Positions 17,237-26,840 are shown, numbered from the stretch's first letter. The stretch: 64,000 bases of DNA from Bacillus sp. PAMC26568 (GCF_014235785.1 NZ_CP060137.1:310001-374000); one strand, 5' to 3'. Notes: generated from the sequence alone by a model not told the origin. Translations and numbers: made by a program.

Positions 17237-18550
17237 ATGAATCATGTGGATTCTATTTTAAATAAATTAAGCAGTAAGACAGCAGTTATCGGTGTAGTTG
17301 GACTAGGATATGTAGGACTGCCTCTAGCTGTAGAAAAAGCAAAAGCAGGCTATAAAGTAATTGGCTTTGATGTCCAGCAAAGCCGTGTAGATCAAGTTAA
17401 TGATGGAGTTAACTATATTGGTGATGTCGTTGACGAAGAACTGAAAGATCTTATTGAATCAAAAATGCTTGTTGCTACTACAGACTACGCTCAAATTTCC
17501 GAGGTAGATGCAGTAGCTATTTGTGTGCCTACACCGCTTGATGTATATCAGCAGCCAGACACTTCATATGTTGAGAGTTCAACTAATGAAATTGCTAAAT
17601 ATGCACACGAAGGAATGCTCGTCGTTCTTGAATCAACAACATACCCTGGAACAACAGAAGAGATTGTGGTTCCAGCTATTGAAAAAGCTGGATTGAAATG
17701 CGGAGAAAATGTATTCGTTGCTTATTCACCTGAACGTGTAGACCCAGGAAACAAACAATTTAAAACAAAAAACACTCCTAAGGTTGTTGGCGGAATAACT
17801 GAAAATTGTACAAAAGTTGCTGCAGCTTTATATCGTTCAGTGCTTGAGGGTGACGTACATGAAGTTTCAAGTCCTGCTATTGCCGAAATGGAAAAAATCT
17901 TTGAAAATACATTCAGACATATTAATATTGCTCTAGCAAACGAAATGGCTATCTTATGTGAGAAAATGGGCATTGATGTTTGGGAAGTAATCGATGCTGC
18001 CAAAACGAAGCCTTATGGTTTCATGGCGTTCTATCCGGGACCAGGATTAGGCGGCCATTGTATTCCGATTGACCCGTTCTATTTGACGTATAAAGCAAGA
18101 GAATATAATTATCATACACGACTAATTGAGCTTGCAGGCGAAATTAACAACTCAATGCCAGACTTTGTTGTTGACCGGTTAATGCACATCCTAAATGATG
18201 ATGGAAAAGCGTTAAGAGGCTCAAAAGTAGTTGTGCTTGGGGTTGCATATAAGAAGGATATTGACGATGTTCGTGAATCGCCAGTATTGCCGATTATGTC
18301 TAAATTGAAAAACCAAGGTTCTAATTTTACTGTTGTAGATCCATATGTTACTTCATTTAAACTTGATGGTGAGGTTATTCAAACAACACCTTTAACCGCA
18401 GGTTTACTTGAAGAGGCAGATGCTGTCTTATTAACAACAGATCATTCTGATTTCGATTATGATATGATTGGTGCTTCTTCTAAGGTTCTTTTTGATACTA
18501 GAAATGCTATGAAAAATCATCCGAAACCAAAAAAATATATTAAATTATAA
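17237..18550 (+). CDS. UDP-N-acetylglucosamine 6-dehydrogenase (WbpA-like)
   Basis: 437 residues. NAD-binding motif GLGYVGLPLA at 22-31, VPTPLD near 98, SPERVDPGN near 164, and the catalytic Cys C275 in GGHCIPIDPFYL. The stretch KPYGFMAFYPGPGLGGHC is the signature of the WbpA/WecC-like group that oxidises UDP-HexNAc rather than UDP-glucose; the other dehydrogenase at 1123 has GGSCFPKD instead. It makes UDP-GlcNAc-uronate, the first step to 2,3-diacetamido-uronic acids. Stop-to-start spacing to the neighbours is short. Confidence 0.9.
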   Translation: MNHVDSILNKLSSKTAVIGVVGLGYVGLPLAVEKAKAGYKVIGFDVQQSRVDQVNDGVNYIGDVVDEELKDLIESKMLVATTDYAQISEVDAVAICVPTPLDVYQQPDTSYVESSTNEIAKYAHEGMLVVLESTTYPGTTEEIVVPAIEKAGLKCGENVFVAYSPERVDPGNKQFKTKNTPKVVGGITENCTKVAAALYRSVLEGDVHEVSSPAIAEMEKIFENTFRHINIALANEMAILCEKMGIDVWEVIDAAKTKPYGFMAFYPGPGLGGHCIPIDPFYLTYKAREYNYHTRLIELAGEINNSMPDFVVDRLMHILNDDGKALRGSKVVVLGVAYKKDIDDVRESPVLPIMSKLKNQGSNFTVVDPYVTSFKLDGEVIQTTPLTAGLLEEADAVLLTTDHSDFDYDMIGASSKVLFDTRNAMKNHPKPKKYIKL

Positions 18551-18580
18551 TCTTTATGGCTGTGATTGGGAGAGGGTATC

Positions 18581-20008
18581 TTGCTTAAACATCTCAAGCG
18601 TCTTGGAGGAGACTCTCTTCTGTACGCACTCATGAATGTAGGTACGAAATTAATTGCATTTCTAATGCTTCCTATCTACACAACGTATCTATCGCCAAGT
18701 GAAATGGGAGCCTTTGAACTGGTGGAGGCAGTTGTTTCCATTCTTACTTTTGTAATTATCTTTGGTACGGATAATGCACTTGCATATTACTTTTATAAAA
18801 CTGAAATAGAGGAGGAGAAAGAGCAATTTTTTAAAGCTGCTCTTTCTTTCCGCCTTCTCTTAGCAGGTTTTATATTTTTCCTTTTCCTCGTGTTTGGTCC
18901 ACCGATTGCTGAACATTTACTTAAAAATTCTGCTTATTATCATGTACTTCTCCTAGCCGGGGTAGTTCTTTTCGTTGAAGCTGTTATTACCCTTGTGCTG
19001 ACATATGAACGGTTCTTATTCAAAAGCAAAAAGGTAGCAGGCTTAACTGTACTTAAACTTCTTTTAGTTGCCATTTTGTCATTTGTTTTTTTAAAGTTTT
19101 TAAATTGGAAAGTTGAATCGATCTATGTAGGAAGATTAATAAGCGGTTTACTTATCATCTTATTAATTTTCAAACAGTTATGGAGCTTTATTTCATTTAG
19201 AATAGATAAGGCACTTCTAAAAAAATTATTAGTTTATGGCGCGCCTCTTGTTCCTGCATCGATTGCATTTTGGGTTATTACGTTCTCAAATCGATTTTTC
19301 CTAACAGTTTTTGAATCGTTGGATAGCTCTGGTATATATGGTGTAGCCGTTAAATTTGCTACAGTGATAAGCTTGTTGACTTCAAGTGTACAAATGGCAT
19401 GGCGTCCTTATTCAATGTCGATTAAAGACTCACCAGATGCCAAAAAAATATATTCGAACATTTTTTATCTTATTCTGATTATTGGTATGGCTGGTGTAAT
19501 TGGTATTGCAACTATTGCTCCTTACTTACTGCAATTAATGGTACCTGATAAAAGTTACTCTGAGGCCGCGGATTTTATTGCATTACTTAGCTTGGGGTCA
19601 TTTTTAAGTTTTTACTATCTTATTATTTCCGTTGGTTTATTCTTGGAAGAAAAAACGAAAGTGATTTCTGTTTATGTTGGATTATCTGCAATTCTTTCGG
19701 TCATATTAAATATAGTCCTCATCCCTTTCTATTCAATCTGGGGTGCGGTTATTGCATTGCTTATTTCATATTTATTTGTAAACATTTCAATATTCTTACG
19801 AAGTCAAAAGGTTTATCATATTCCGGTGTCTTCTGTTAAACTGATCTTCATTTTTATTGGGGGATTAGTCTCAACAGTCTCCATTATTTTCATTTATGAT
19901 CTGAACTTAGGGGTGTTCTGGATCTTATTGGCTTGGGCATTTTATGGTTTAATCCTTTTACTTACGGGAGTTCATAAATTTTTCAACACAATGGTTAGGG
20001 GAAGATAA
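18581..20008 (+). CDS. oligosaccharide flippase (Wzx-like, MATE/PST superfamily)
   Basis: 475 residues with hydrophobic helices throughout, opening with LGGDSLLYALMNVGTKLIAF and LPIYTTYLSPSEMGAFEL, the usual N-terminus of PST/RfbX-type flippases. It should move the lipid-linked repeat unit across the membrane. I chose the TTG at 18581, which has GGGAGAGG 5 nt upstream, over an in-frame TTG at 18566 that overlaps that box. The polymerase starts two bases after its stop. Confidence 0.87.
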   Translation: MLKHLKRLGGDSLLYALMNVGTKLIAFLMLPIYTTYLSPSEMGAFELVEAVVSILTFVIIFGTDNALAYYFYKTEIEEEKEQFFKAALSFRLLLAGFIFFLFLVFGPPIAEHLLKNSAYYHVLLLAGVVLFVEAVITLVLTYERFLFKSKKVAGLTVLKLLLVAILSFVFLKFLNWKVESIYVGRLISGLLIILLIFKQLWSFISFRIDKALLKKLLVYGAPLVPASIAFWVITFSNRFFLTVFESLDSSGIYGVAVKFATVISLLTSSVQMAWRPYSMSIKDSPDAKKIYSNIFYLILIIGMAGVIGIATIAPYLLQLMVPDKSYSEAADFIALLSLGSFLSFYYLIISVGLFLEEKTKVISVYVGLSAILSVILNIVLIPFYSIWGAVIALLISYLFVNISIFLRSQKVYHIPVSSVKLIFIFIGGLVSTVSIIFIYDLNLGVFWILLAWAFYGLILLLTGVHKFFNTMVRGR

Positions 20009-20010
20009 AA

Positions 20011-21384
20011 TTGATTTACATTGTTCTATGGTTCTTGACCTTTATCTTATCCACTTATCTCTTTAAAAAAGTGGCTGGCTCACTATCTTTGACTAAACCA
20101 AACATGGTTTCGATCATGTATTATTATTCATTGCTCTTATCTAGTTTTATTGGTTCTTTGTTGATCGTTTTAAAGATTGATGGGAATTATATGATCGATA
20201 GATTAACAAATGATGACTACAGAGTAATCGGTTTTTTCTGGATATGTTATATAATGATAATCCTTCCTCTTACAATGCTTGTTGTTTCACAGCTTGTTGG
20301 TTTTCACGCAGAGAAAGAATTTCATTCCTACTTAACAAAGCCAGTAGATTTAATTTTCAAGAACTCGAACGATTTTTTTATTTTATTTTTAGGATTATCC
20401 CTTCTATCCATTATGTCGATTGTATACACGATGCTTGCTTTAGACAAAATTCCTATTATTGAAATGTTTAGGGGTGCATCTGACCTCGGGAAGTTAAGAA
20501 TTGAAGCTTCTCACAATTTCGGCGGAAATATGTGGGTGAAAAATATCTTTGCGGTTGGTTTGACACCTATCTTAGCTTTAATAGCGTATGGATACACATA
20601 TGTTACAAACCAAAGAAGATGGAGAATTCTTTTTATCGTGCTTTTCGCAGGAGCGCTTTTTATGAGTGTGTATGATTTGCAAAAAGCACCTATTTTGTTC
20701 TTTATACTTATGTTTGTATTAGTGAATATATTTATAGGGCGATTAAAACTTACTTGGAAGTTAGTATTTACATTAGGCGGTACAGCTGTCGTTCTAATTA
20801 TTCTACTCTACGTTTTCGTTCAAAATGTAACCTCGTTAGATCAATTTCTAAGTTATAAAAGCGGGCCAATAGGAAGAATTATTTTATCCCAAATCGCTCC
20901 ATTTTATTTACACTTGGATTTATTTGGTCAACAAATAGATTTCTTGAATGGAAAAAGCCTGCCGGGTATTGCACTAAGTTTGTATGACATTGATCAAGTC
21001 AGATCTGCAAGAATGGTCATGGGGCACTATTTCCCAGAACGTGTAGAGGAAGGCACCGCAGGGGTATTAAATACTCTGTATGCAGGAGAAGCATATGCTA
21101 ACTTTGGATATTTAGGGATTTTATTTGGCACTATTTATATAGGAATTGTAATTCAGCTCGTTTATATAACTTTCATACGCCTTCCAAAACATCCTGTAGT
21201 CATCACTTTATTCGTTTTCTTTACAGTCAACTTTCCGAGGGTTGTAGTAGGAGGATTTACAGATTTCCTATTTAACCCATTTTGGATATTTATATCAGTC
21301 GTTTTTTTAGGAAGTCTTCTTATGGTAAGAGTTAAATCTGATTTTCTAAACGGGTTTGAGACATACTTAGGAAAAAGATCTTAA
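20011..21384 (+). CDS. oligosaccharide repeat-unit polymerase (Wzy-like)
   Basis: 457 residues, TTG start, nearly all hydrophobic with a larger hydrophilic section at about 285-350 that includes a segment GEAYANFGYLGILFGTIYIG. Enzymes of the O-antigen polymerase / O-antigen ligase class have this layout and diverge strongly in sequence. It directly follows the flippase and ends the operon at a strong terminator. Wzy is the natural reading, based mainly on topology and position. Confidence 0.75.
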   Translation: MIYIVLWFLTFILSTYLFKKVAGSLSLTKPNMVSIMYYYSLLLSSFIGSLLIVLKIDGNYMIDRLTNDDYRVIGFFWICYIMIILPLTMLVVSQLVGFHAEKEFHSYLTKPVDLIFKNSNDFFILFLGLSLLSIMSIVYTMLALDKIPIIEMFRGASDLGKLRIEASHNFGGNMWVKNIFAVGLTPILALIAYGYTYVTNQRRWRILFIVLFAGALFMSVYDLQKAPILFFILMFVLVNIFIGRLKLTWKLVFTLGGTAVVLIILLYVFVQNVTSLDQFLSYKSGPIGRIILSQIAPFYLHLDLFGQQIDFLNGKSLPGIALSLYDIDQVRSARMVMGHYFPERVEEGTAGVLNTLYAGEAYANFGYLGILFGTIYIGIVIQLVYITFIRLPKHPVVITLFVFFTVNFPRVVVGGFTDFLFNPFWIFISVVFLGSLLMVRVKSDFLNGFETYLGKRS

Positions 21385-21394
21385 AAATAAGAAA

Positions 21395-21432
21395 ATACAA
21401 GCCAGTTTCCTTTTATGGAAACTGGCTTGTAT
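21395..21432. terminator. strong bidirectional terminator between wzy and the SpoIID-like gene
   Basis: A perfect 16-bp stem, 21395-21410 with 21417-21432, loop TTTTAT. It separates the convergent genes and overlaps the stop codon of the minus-strand gene. Confidence 0.88.
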
Positions 21433-22943
21433 TAGTTTAAGGATCCAATTGTAGTTCCTTGGAAATAGTGATTAAGAATCCGCGTGTAAGTCCATCCATT
21501 TTCGGCATAGCCTTTAGCTCCGTACTGACTCATTCCAATACGATGACCCCAGCCTTTTCCGTTAAGAACAATGGTTTTGGGATCTGTTTCTTTAGTTATG
21601 ACACTTCCATTAACCTGAATATCTACAGTATCATTGCTTAAAGCACTGACACCAGAAGATGTTTGAACAGAATGACCCTTAATACCAAATTGACTGGATA
21701 AAGTGGATTGTGATTGAATCTGATAACTTTTTGCAGCTGTCATAGTGAACCAGTTGCTTCTTAATAACCCATAATAATTAGGGAGAGGAAAAAGCTTTCG
21801 GATTGTCAGTTCATTTCCTGCAATTCTTTTATCGCCTGCAGAAGTATTTACTGTTACAGCTCCGACTTCCCCATTTGCGCCCTTCTTCTCTATGCTAATA
21901 CCATATAATGTTGTTCCTGAATTAAAGCCGAACTGTTTAAGTATATCCTCTGACTTAAATGAATCCTGCCAAGTACTATGCGGAGATGCTTCATAGCCAT
22001 CTGCTACAGAGACGAGGTAAGGGAATGAGGATTGAGGACTGTTCCATACATCACCTACATTAGCTGTTCTGCCTCCAGAAGTTGAATGAAAAAAAGTCTC
22101 TATTACTGTATTCCCATTCTTAACTACTAAACCTTTCGTGTCATCAATTGCGCGATTTGTATTGGAGTTTTCAGATTTATAACCTTTGTAAACTTGACTT
22201 GAAACCGAACTGCTTAAAATGCCTCTTTTGCTTTTTACATGTGCATAGCTTCTTGCAGCCACAGCTTGTGCCTTTAAAGCTTCACTTGTCCAGCTTGCAG
22301 GCATTTCATTTGGCACAACACCTTTTAGATAAGACTCCATACTCAACTTGTTTACCAGTTGGCTAGATTGATTATAAACGATGCTTCCTCGATATTGAAA
22401 ATCTGTGCTCAGGGAAAGGAGCGCAATATCTGGTACGTCTTTAAGTGAAACTGAATTATCTTTTGGTACAGCTAACTCGCTGCCATTTTTCGCTTGAATA
22501 ATGTACCATTCTGTTCCGCTGATAATTACAGATTTTACATATTCTGCTGCTTCTCCGTTATAATATCTAATAACGTTTTGAGATGTAGCTCCCGGCGCAT
22601 TTTTTGCCCAAACCGTATTCGTGAATGATACAATTTTTTTGGCTCCTGCTGCCTCTTTTATTTCAATTTCAGAAGTAGAAGAAACGTTGAATGCCCCGAA
22701 AGCTGCTGTTAAAGTGCTGCTGTTCTTTTGAAGGTTTACAATTGTACCAGGGCTAACTAAAATTTTCTCGCTTGGAGTTTTAACATAGTATAACCCATGT
22801 AAAGTTAAAGCTGCGCTTGCTGCTTTCTTTACTTCGACACTTATAGGCTGTTCGTAAATTATTTCATCTGTTGCTGCTTTTGCATTTATTGAAAAAGGTA
22901 TGATTAAGAGAAATAGAGAAAAAGCAAAGATTTTCTTTAACAC
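21432..22943 (-). CDS. SpoIID/LytB-domain secreted protein (amidase enhancer type)
   Basis: 503 residues, GTG start with AGAGGTGATG upstream. Signal peptide at 1-24. The SpoIID region contains SYLKGVVPNEMPASW, LKAQAVAARSYA, FHSTSGGRTANVGDVW and, at the C-terminus, GKGWGHRIGMSQYGAKGYA. SpoIID proteins are lytic transglycosylases acting on denuded glycan; LytB of B. subtilis enhances the amidase LytC. It shares an operon (one-base overlap) with the SH3-like secreted protein. The sigma-D promoter candidate upstream makes a vegetative, LytB-like role more likely than the sporulation engulfment role. Confidence 0.85.
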   Translation of the reverse strand: MLKKIFAFSLFLLIIPFSINAKAATDEIIYEQPISVEVKKAASAALTLHGLYYVKTPSEKILVSPGTIVNLQKNSSTLTAAFGAFNVSSTSEIEIKEAAGAKKIVSFTNTVWAKNAPGATSQNVIRYYNGEAAEYVKSVIISGTEWYIIQAKNGSELAVPKDNSVSLKDVPDIALLSLSTDFQYRGSIVYNQSSQLVNKLSMESYLKGVVPNEMPASWTSEALKAQAVAARSYAHVKSKRGILSSSVSSQVYKGYKSENSNTNRAIDDTKGLVVKNGNTVIETFFHSTSGGRTANVGDVWNSPQSSFPYLVSVADGYEASPHSTWQDSFKSEDILKQFGFNSGTTLYGISIEKKGANGEVGAVTVNTSAGDKRIAGNELTIRKLFPLPNYYGLLRSNWFTMTAAKSYQIQSQSTLSSQFGIKGHSVQTSSGVSALSNDTVDIQVNGSVITKETDPKTIVLNGKGWGHRIGMSQYGAKGYAENGWTYTRILNHYFQGTTIGSLN

Positions 22944-23608
22944 TATTTCATCACCTCTGTATGTGTTGCTAATACAGCTCCTGCTTTGCCGTCATTAAGC
23001 TTTACAATATGCCATTTTTGTCCTGTTATAGAATTTGTAAATGTGCTTTGATAAGTTAAAACAGCACCTGCACCAGCAGTATAAAATGCAGGATAACTAA
23101 CATCTGCACCTTTTCTGATCGGGGTGTTTTGACGGATTGCTACTTTGCTGTATGTACCTTGATAAGGTGTTATGCTTAGCTGTGTTTTAGCAGCTTTAAT
23201 GGCACCTACTTTAGAGTCAGATAAACGCACTAAGTACCATTTTTCGTTCGTAACTGAATTCGTAAATGTATCATAGTAAACTAAAACAGTATTTTGAGGA
23301 GCAGTAAATATAGTTTCATAGTGATCAGCAGCACCTTTCTTGACTGGAGAAGATGCAGTGACTGTAACACTTGACTGATCTCTGATAGGTTCATCAGGAT
23401 TTTCATTTCCTCCAGAACCATCGCTTAGGTTCTTCACTTGATTTTCAAGATTCGTAAGTCTTTGCTCTAAAGGATTTATTTTCGATAAAACCCAATCTAC
23501 ACTTGCTAATATTGGATTTGTGTTAGCTTCTGTTTTTATAGTGGAAATTGATCCAATACAAAAACCAACTGCTAGAGCAATGGTAATCGGCAATACTTTT
23601 TTCTTCAC
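22943..23608 (-). CDS. secreted protein with two SH3-like repeats, unknown function
   Basis: 221 residues, GTG start with GGGGGA 7 nt upstream. A signal peptide or membrane anchor (residues 4-28) precedes a short coiled coil (about 45-65, WVLSKINPLEQRLTNLENQV), a Gly/Asn/Pro linker, and two related modules of about 60 residues (roughly 80-145 and 150-218) sharing the pattern P-x-KKGA/RKGAD, FTNS-T-x-x-KW and K-x-GA. They resemble degenerate SH3b domains, which would fit wall binding. It precedes and overlaps the SpoIID-like gene, so the two products may act together outside the cell. I do not recognise the family. Confidence 0.65.
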   Translation of the reverse strand: MKKKVLPITIALAVGFCIGSISTIKTEANTNPILASVDWVLSKINPLEQRLTNLENQVKNLSDGSGGNENPDEPIRDQSSVTVTASSPVKKGAADHYETIFTAPQNTVLVYYDTFTNSVTNEKWYLVRLSDSKVGAIKAAKTQLSITPYQGTYSKVAIRQNTPIRKGADVSYPAFYTAGAGAVLTYQSTFTNSITGQKWHIVKLNDGKAGAVLATHTEVMK

Positions 23609-23669
23609 TGTTAAATCCCCCTAAAATTTATATTGTAGTATGGCATCAAAACTCAGTGATACTATTAAA

Positions 23670-23696
23670 ATATCGGTTTTTTTTATAGATTTATTA
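23670..23696 (-). promoter_or_regulatory. candidate sigma-D promoter of the SH3/SpoIID operon
   Basis: Reading on the minus strand: TAAT (-35), exactly 15 nt, ACCGATAT (-10), against the consensus TAAA-N15-GCCGATAT. It lies about 60 nt before the GTG start. B. subtilis lytABC is also sigma-D controlled. Confidence 0.6.
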
Positions 23697-23827
23697 ATAG
23701 TATATTTGTACTTATCATTTTCTAATAGATATGATTCCACTAATATATTATATAGTACATTTTGTAAAAAGAGAGGATATTTTGTAAAAAAATGAAATAA
23801 AATAACATAAAATTTGAATGAAAATAA

Positions 23828-23862
23828 AACAGCCCGAACATTTAATGTTCAGGCCGTTTTAG
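23828..23862 (-). terminator. terminator of the LCP gene
   Basis: An imperfect stem of about 12 bp (centre at ACATTAAATGT) with GC-rich base and flanking A/T runs lies just beyond the stop codon of the minus-strand LCP gene. Confidence 0.7.
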
Positions 23863-23874
23863 AAAAAAATTTTT

Positions 23875-24894
23875 TTAGTTTTCAACGCTATCTTCACTGG
23901 AATTATTAGATGCAGATTCTGTATTATGTTCTAAATGTTCTTTGAGTTCATCAGACAGCTCTTCTACTGATTCTTCATCAGGAATGAAATAATAAATATT
24001 ATTTATATATTCATCAGTTCCATCGAGAGTAAGTGAATCAATGTTTTTAGAGCTGAAAGAAGAGTATTTATCCTGTAATGCAAGTAAATAGCTAATTCTT
24101 AAATTTGTTTCAACGTTTTCGCCAATTTCATTTGTTATGTCATCAAGTTTCAGTAAAGAAGAAGGGTTATTTATTTTATCAACTACTCCGCTCACAATTT
24201 GTTGTTGGCGCTCATTTCTTCCTCTGTCTCCCAGTGGGTCTTTTTTCCTCATTCTTGCATAAGTGAGAGCTTCATCGCCTGATAAGGTCATTGGACCTTC
24301 TTCGAAATAAAACTTTTTATTTTTATCTCCTGCTTTAACATCTGAAAAATCAAATGGCACATTTACCTTTACTCCATCTAAAATATCAATTATATTAACA
24401 AAACCGTCAAAATTAATAGTTGCATAATAGTCAATTGGAATATTTAAAAAGTCTTCAATGGTTTCAATTGTAGTTTCTTTTCCTCCAAAAGCATATGCGT
24501 GATTAATTTTATCTTTTCTTTGTCTTTCAGGAATTTTCACTCTAGTGTCCCTTGGTATACTTAAAAGTTTCATTGAAGAATCTTTTGGATTGAAGGTTGC
24601 AACCATTAATGTATCAGATCTTCCATAAGAACCTTTCCCGCTTGAATAATTTTCAACACCTATAAGTAAAATGGAAAATGGATCTTTACTGACATTTACC
24701 GGTTTATCCCGAAGTTTTGATTTTCCCTCACGATTTTCAAGTTCCTGAAATGAGTCGTTTGCAGCTTTGTATGCTGTATATCCTAAATATCCTCCGTATA
24801 CTAGCCCAACAAGCAGTATTAAAAGGAACAATTTGAGAAATAATCTTCTTTTTTTCTTTTTCTTTTTACGAACCTTGCGAGTCATGTTATCCAT
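23875..24894 (-). CDS. LytR-CpsA-Psr family glycopolymer transferase
   Basis: 339 residues. A short basic N-terminus and one membrane helix (about 17-40) leave the LCP domain outside. LCP motifs: LLIGVENYSSGKGSYGRSDT, SIPRDTRVKIP (Arg/Asp contacts to the polyprenyl pyrophosphate), GGKETTIETIEDFL and YARMRKKDPLGDRGRNERQQ. These proteins attach wall teichoic acid or other glycopolymers to peptidoglycan. The neighbouring glycan operon and tagO provide likely substrates. An acidic Ser/Glu tail ends the protein. The gene is TagU/LytR-like, but which LCP paralogue it is cannot be told. Confidence 0.92.
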   Translation of the reverse strand: MDNMTRKVRKKKKKKRRLFLKLFLLILLVGLVYGGYLGYTAYKAANDSFQELENREGKSKLRDKPVNVSKDPFSILLIGVENYSSGKGSYGRSDTLMVATFNPKDSSMKLLSIPRDTRVKIPERQRKDKINHAYAFGGKETTIETIEDFLNIPIDYYATINFDGFVNIIDILDGVKVNVPFDFSDVKAGDKNKKFYFEEGPMTLSGDEALTYARMRKKDPLGDRGRNERQQQIVSGVVDKINNPSSLLKLDDITNEIGENVETNLRISYLLALQDKYSSFSSKNIDSLTLDGTDEYINNIYYFIPDEESVEELSDELKEHLEHNTESASNNSSEDSVEN

Positions 24895-24909
24895 TGTAAA
24901 ACTCCTTTT

Positions 24910-25542
24910 TCATATCTCTTCCTCTAAATAAGTCACTTCACCCTCAAAAATCTCACCCTGACCATTCGTCAGTTCAGTCATCCAATCGGTAAACTGTTCC
25001 TTCTGCTCTTCATCCACATACGTTTCAACCTCTACGGAATCAAGGTAGTGAATTTCCTTAAGCTGAAAGTGGGAATTTCTGAGTTCATTTTCAACTTTTC
25101 CAAGCCATGTATAGTCAATTTTAGTATGCATTACACGCGTTAACTTCCGCTCAACAATGCCAATTGCATTCAGTGCTTCGGAAGTGGAGCTGCCGTATGC
25201 TCGAATCAGTCCTCCGGCGCCAAGTTTAATACCGCCGAAATAACGGGTAACGACTGCTACAGTGTCTTTTAATTTTCTTTTTTTCAGAACTTCAAGGATG
25301 GGGACGCCTGCGGTTCCGCTTGGTTCACCATCGTCATTTGCTTTTTGGATCAAATCTTGTTCGCCGATTAAATAGGCCGAGCAGTTATGTGTCGCATCCC
25401 AATGCTTCTTTTTTATCTGCTGAATGAAGGCCTGGGCCTCTTCTTCTGTTGTTGCGCGGTTTATATAACAAATAAAACGTGATTTCTGTATCGATAGTTC
25501 ATGCTCTCCGTATCCTTTTACGGTATAATAGTGTGAAAGCAT
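24910..25542 (-). CDS. yvyE: YigZ/IMPACT family protein (YvyE)
   Basis: 210 residues, ATG with a strong GGAGGTG box. The N-terminal UPF0029/Impact domain holds KSRFICYINRA, HWDATHNCSAYLIG, NDDGEPSGTAGVPIL and VTRYFGGIKLGAGGLIRAYG; a short C-terminal DUF1949-like domain follows. The molecular role in bacteria is not firmly known. It is divergent from degS, exactly as in B. subtilis, which supports the symbol. Confidence 0.92.
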   Translation of the reverse strand: MLSHYYTVKGYGEHELSIQKSRFICYINRATTEEEAQAFIQQIKKKHWDATHNCSAYLIGEQDLIQKANDDGEPSGTAGVPILEVLKKRKLKDTVAVVTRYFGGIKLGAGGLIRAYGSSTSEALNAIGIVERKLTRVMHTKIDYTWLGKVENELRNSHFQLKEIHYLDSVEVETYVDEEQKEQFTDWMTELTNGQGEIFEGEVTYLEEEI

Positions 25543-25682
25543 GCTTTTACACCTCCTTGAAAGCTTATAGAAGGCAAATGGAATTTTAAATGCACATTCT
25601 TATATTATAAAGCGACAAAATTTTCACTTCAATCATTATATTATGTGAACTTTATTTTACCCCATTAGTGGAGGAGATATAG

Positions 25683-26840
25683 TTGGACTCCAAGAAGCTT
25701 GACTGCAAAGTGCTGGATCAAATATTGGATAAAATGGTAGCGACGGTTGATGGCAGCAAGGGCGAGATCTTTAAGATCGGCGAACAGTCCCGTCATCAAT
25801 ATGAAGAGCTCGTTGAGGAATTGAAACAAATTAAAATACAGGTAAATGATGTGATCGAGCAGGGAGACAAGCTTGAGGTTCATGCCAGGTTTGCCAGAAA
25901 GCGCCTTTCAGAGGTCAGTAAGCATTTCAAGCAATTCAGCGAGGAAGAGATCAGAGAAGCGTATGAGAAGGCTCATAAGCTTCAGGTTGAGCTTACGATG
26001 CTACAGCAAAAGGAAAAGCAGCTGAGAGACCGCAGAGATGATCTGGAGCGAAGATTGCTTGGTCTTCAGGAGACGATTGAGCGGGCAGAAGTGCTTGTCA
26101 GCCAAATATCTGTTGTCTTGACTTATTTGAACCAGGATCTCCGTCAAGTTGGGCTGCTGATTGAAGACGCGCAGCAGAAGCAGGATTTTGGTCTCAGGAT
26201 TATTGAAGCGCAGGAAGAGGAGCGCAAGCGGGTTTCACGGGAAATTCACGATGGGCCGGCGCAAATGCTTGCGAACGTGATGATGCGTTCTGAGCTGATT
26301 GAACGTATTTTCCGCGAACGCGGTACTGAAGAGGGATTTAAAGAAATCCGCAGTCTTCGCCAAAATGTCCGCAATGCGCTGTACGAGGTCCGCAGAATTA
26401 TTTACGATCTGAGGCCAATGGCACTGGATGACCTTGGACTCATACCGACCCTCAGAAAGTACCTTTATACGATCGAAGAGTATAATGGAAAGGCACGTAT
26501 TTTATTTACAAGCCTTGGTGATTTTGAAGAGAATCGTCTTCCTCCCAGGTTTGAAGTAGCCCTTTTCAGGCTCGCACAGGAAGCTGTTACCAATGCCTTG
26601 AAACACGCTGAAGCACGCGAGATACAGGTGAAAGTTGAGGTTAATCAGAATAATATTATTCTGATGATTAAAGATAATGGTAAAGGTTTTGATACGAGAG
26701 AAATGAAGCAAAACCAGAATAAGTCTTTTGGACTTTTAGGCATGAGGGAACGGGTGGAGCTCTTAAATGGCCGAATGACGATTGACTCTAAAATAGGACT
26801 AGGGACATTCATTATGATACAGGTTCCGCTGAACGTATAA
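25683..26840 (+). CDS. degS: sensor histidine kinase DegS
   Basis: Cytoplasmic kinase of 385 residues (same length as B. subtilis DegS) that phosphorylates DegU. A long coiled-coil sensor region (about 30-170) is followed by the HisKA_3 segment EEERKRVSREIHDGPAQML with phospho-acceptor H189, then an HATPase domain (IKDNGKGFD, SFGLLGMRERV). No membrane segment. TTG start with GGAGGAGA 5 nt before. degU follows after 72 nt, with a possible weak internal promoter (TTGACG, 19 nt, TAGAAT at 26861-26891). Confidence 0.97.
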   Translation: MDSKKLDCKVLDQILDKMVATVDGSKGEIFKIGEQSRHQYEELVEELKQIKIQVNDVIEQGDKLEVHARFARKRLSEVSKHFKQFSEEEIREAYEKAHKLQVELTMLQQKEKQLRDRRDDLERRLLGLQETIERAEVLVSQISVVLTYLNQDLRQVGLLIEDAQQKQDFGLRIIEAQEEERKRVSREIHDGPAQMLANVMMRSELIERIFRERGTEEGFKEIRSLRQNVRNALYEVRRIIYDLRPMALDDLGLIPTLRKYLYTIEEYNGKARILFTSLGDFEENRLPPRFEVALFRLAQEAVTNALKHAEAREIQVKVEVNQNNIILMIKDNGKGFDTREMKQNQNKSFGLLGMRERVELLNGRMTIDSKIGLGTFIMIQVPLNV

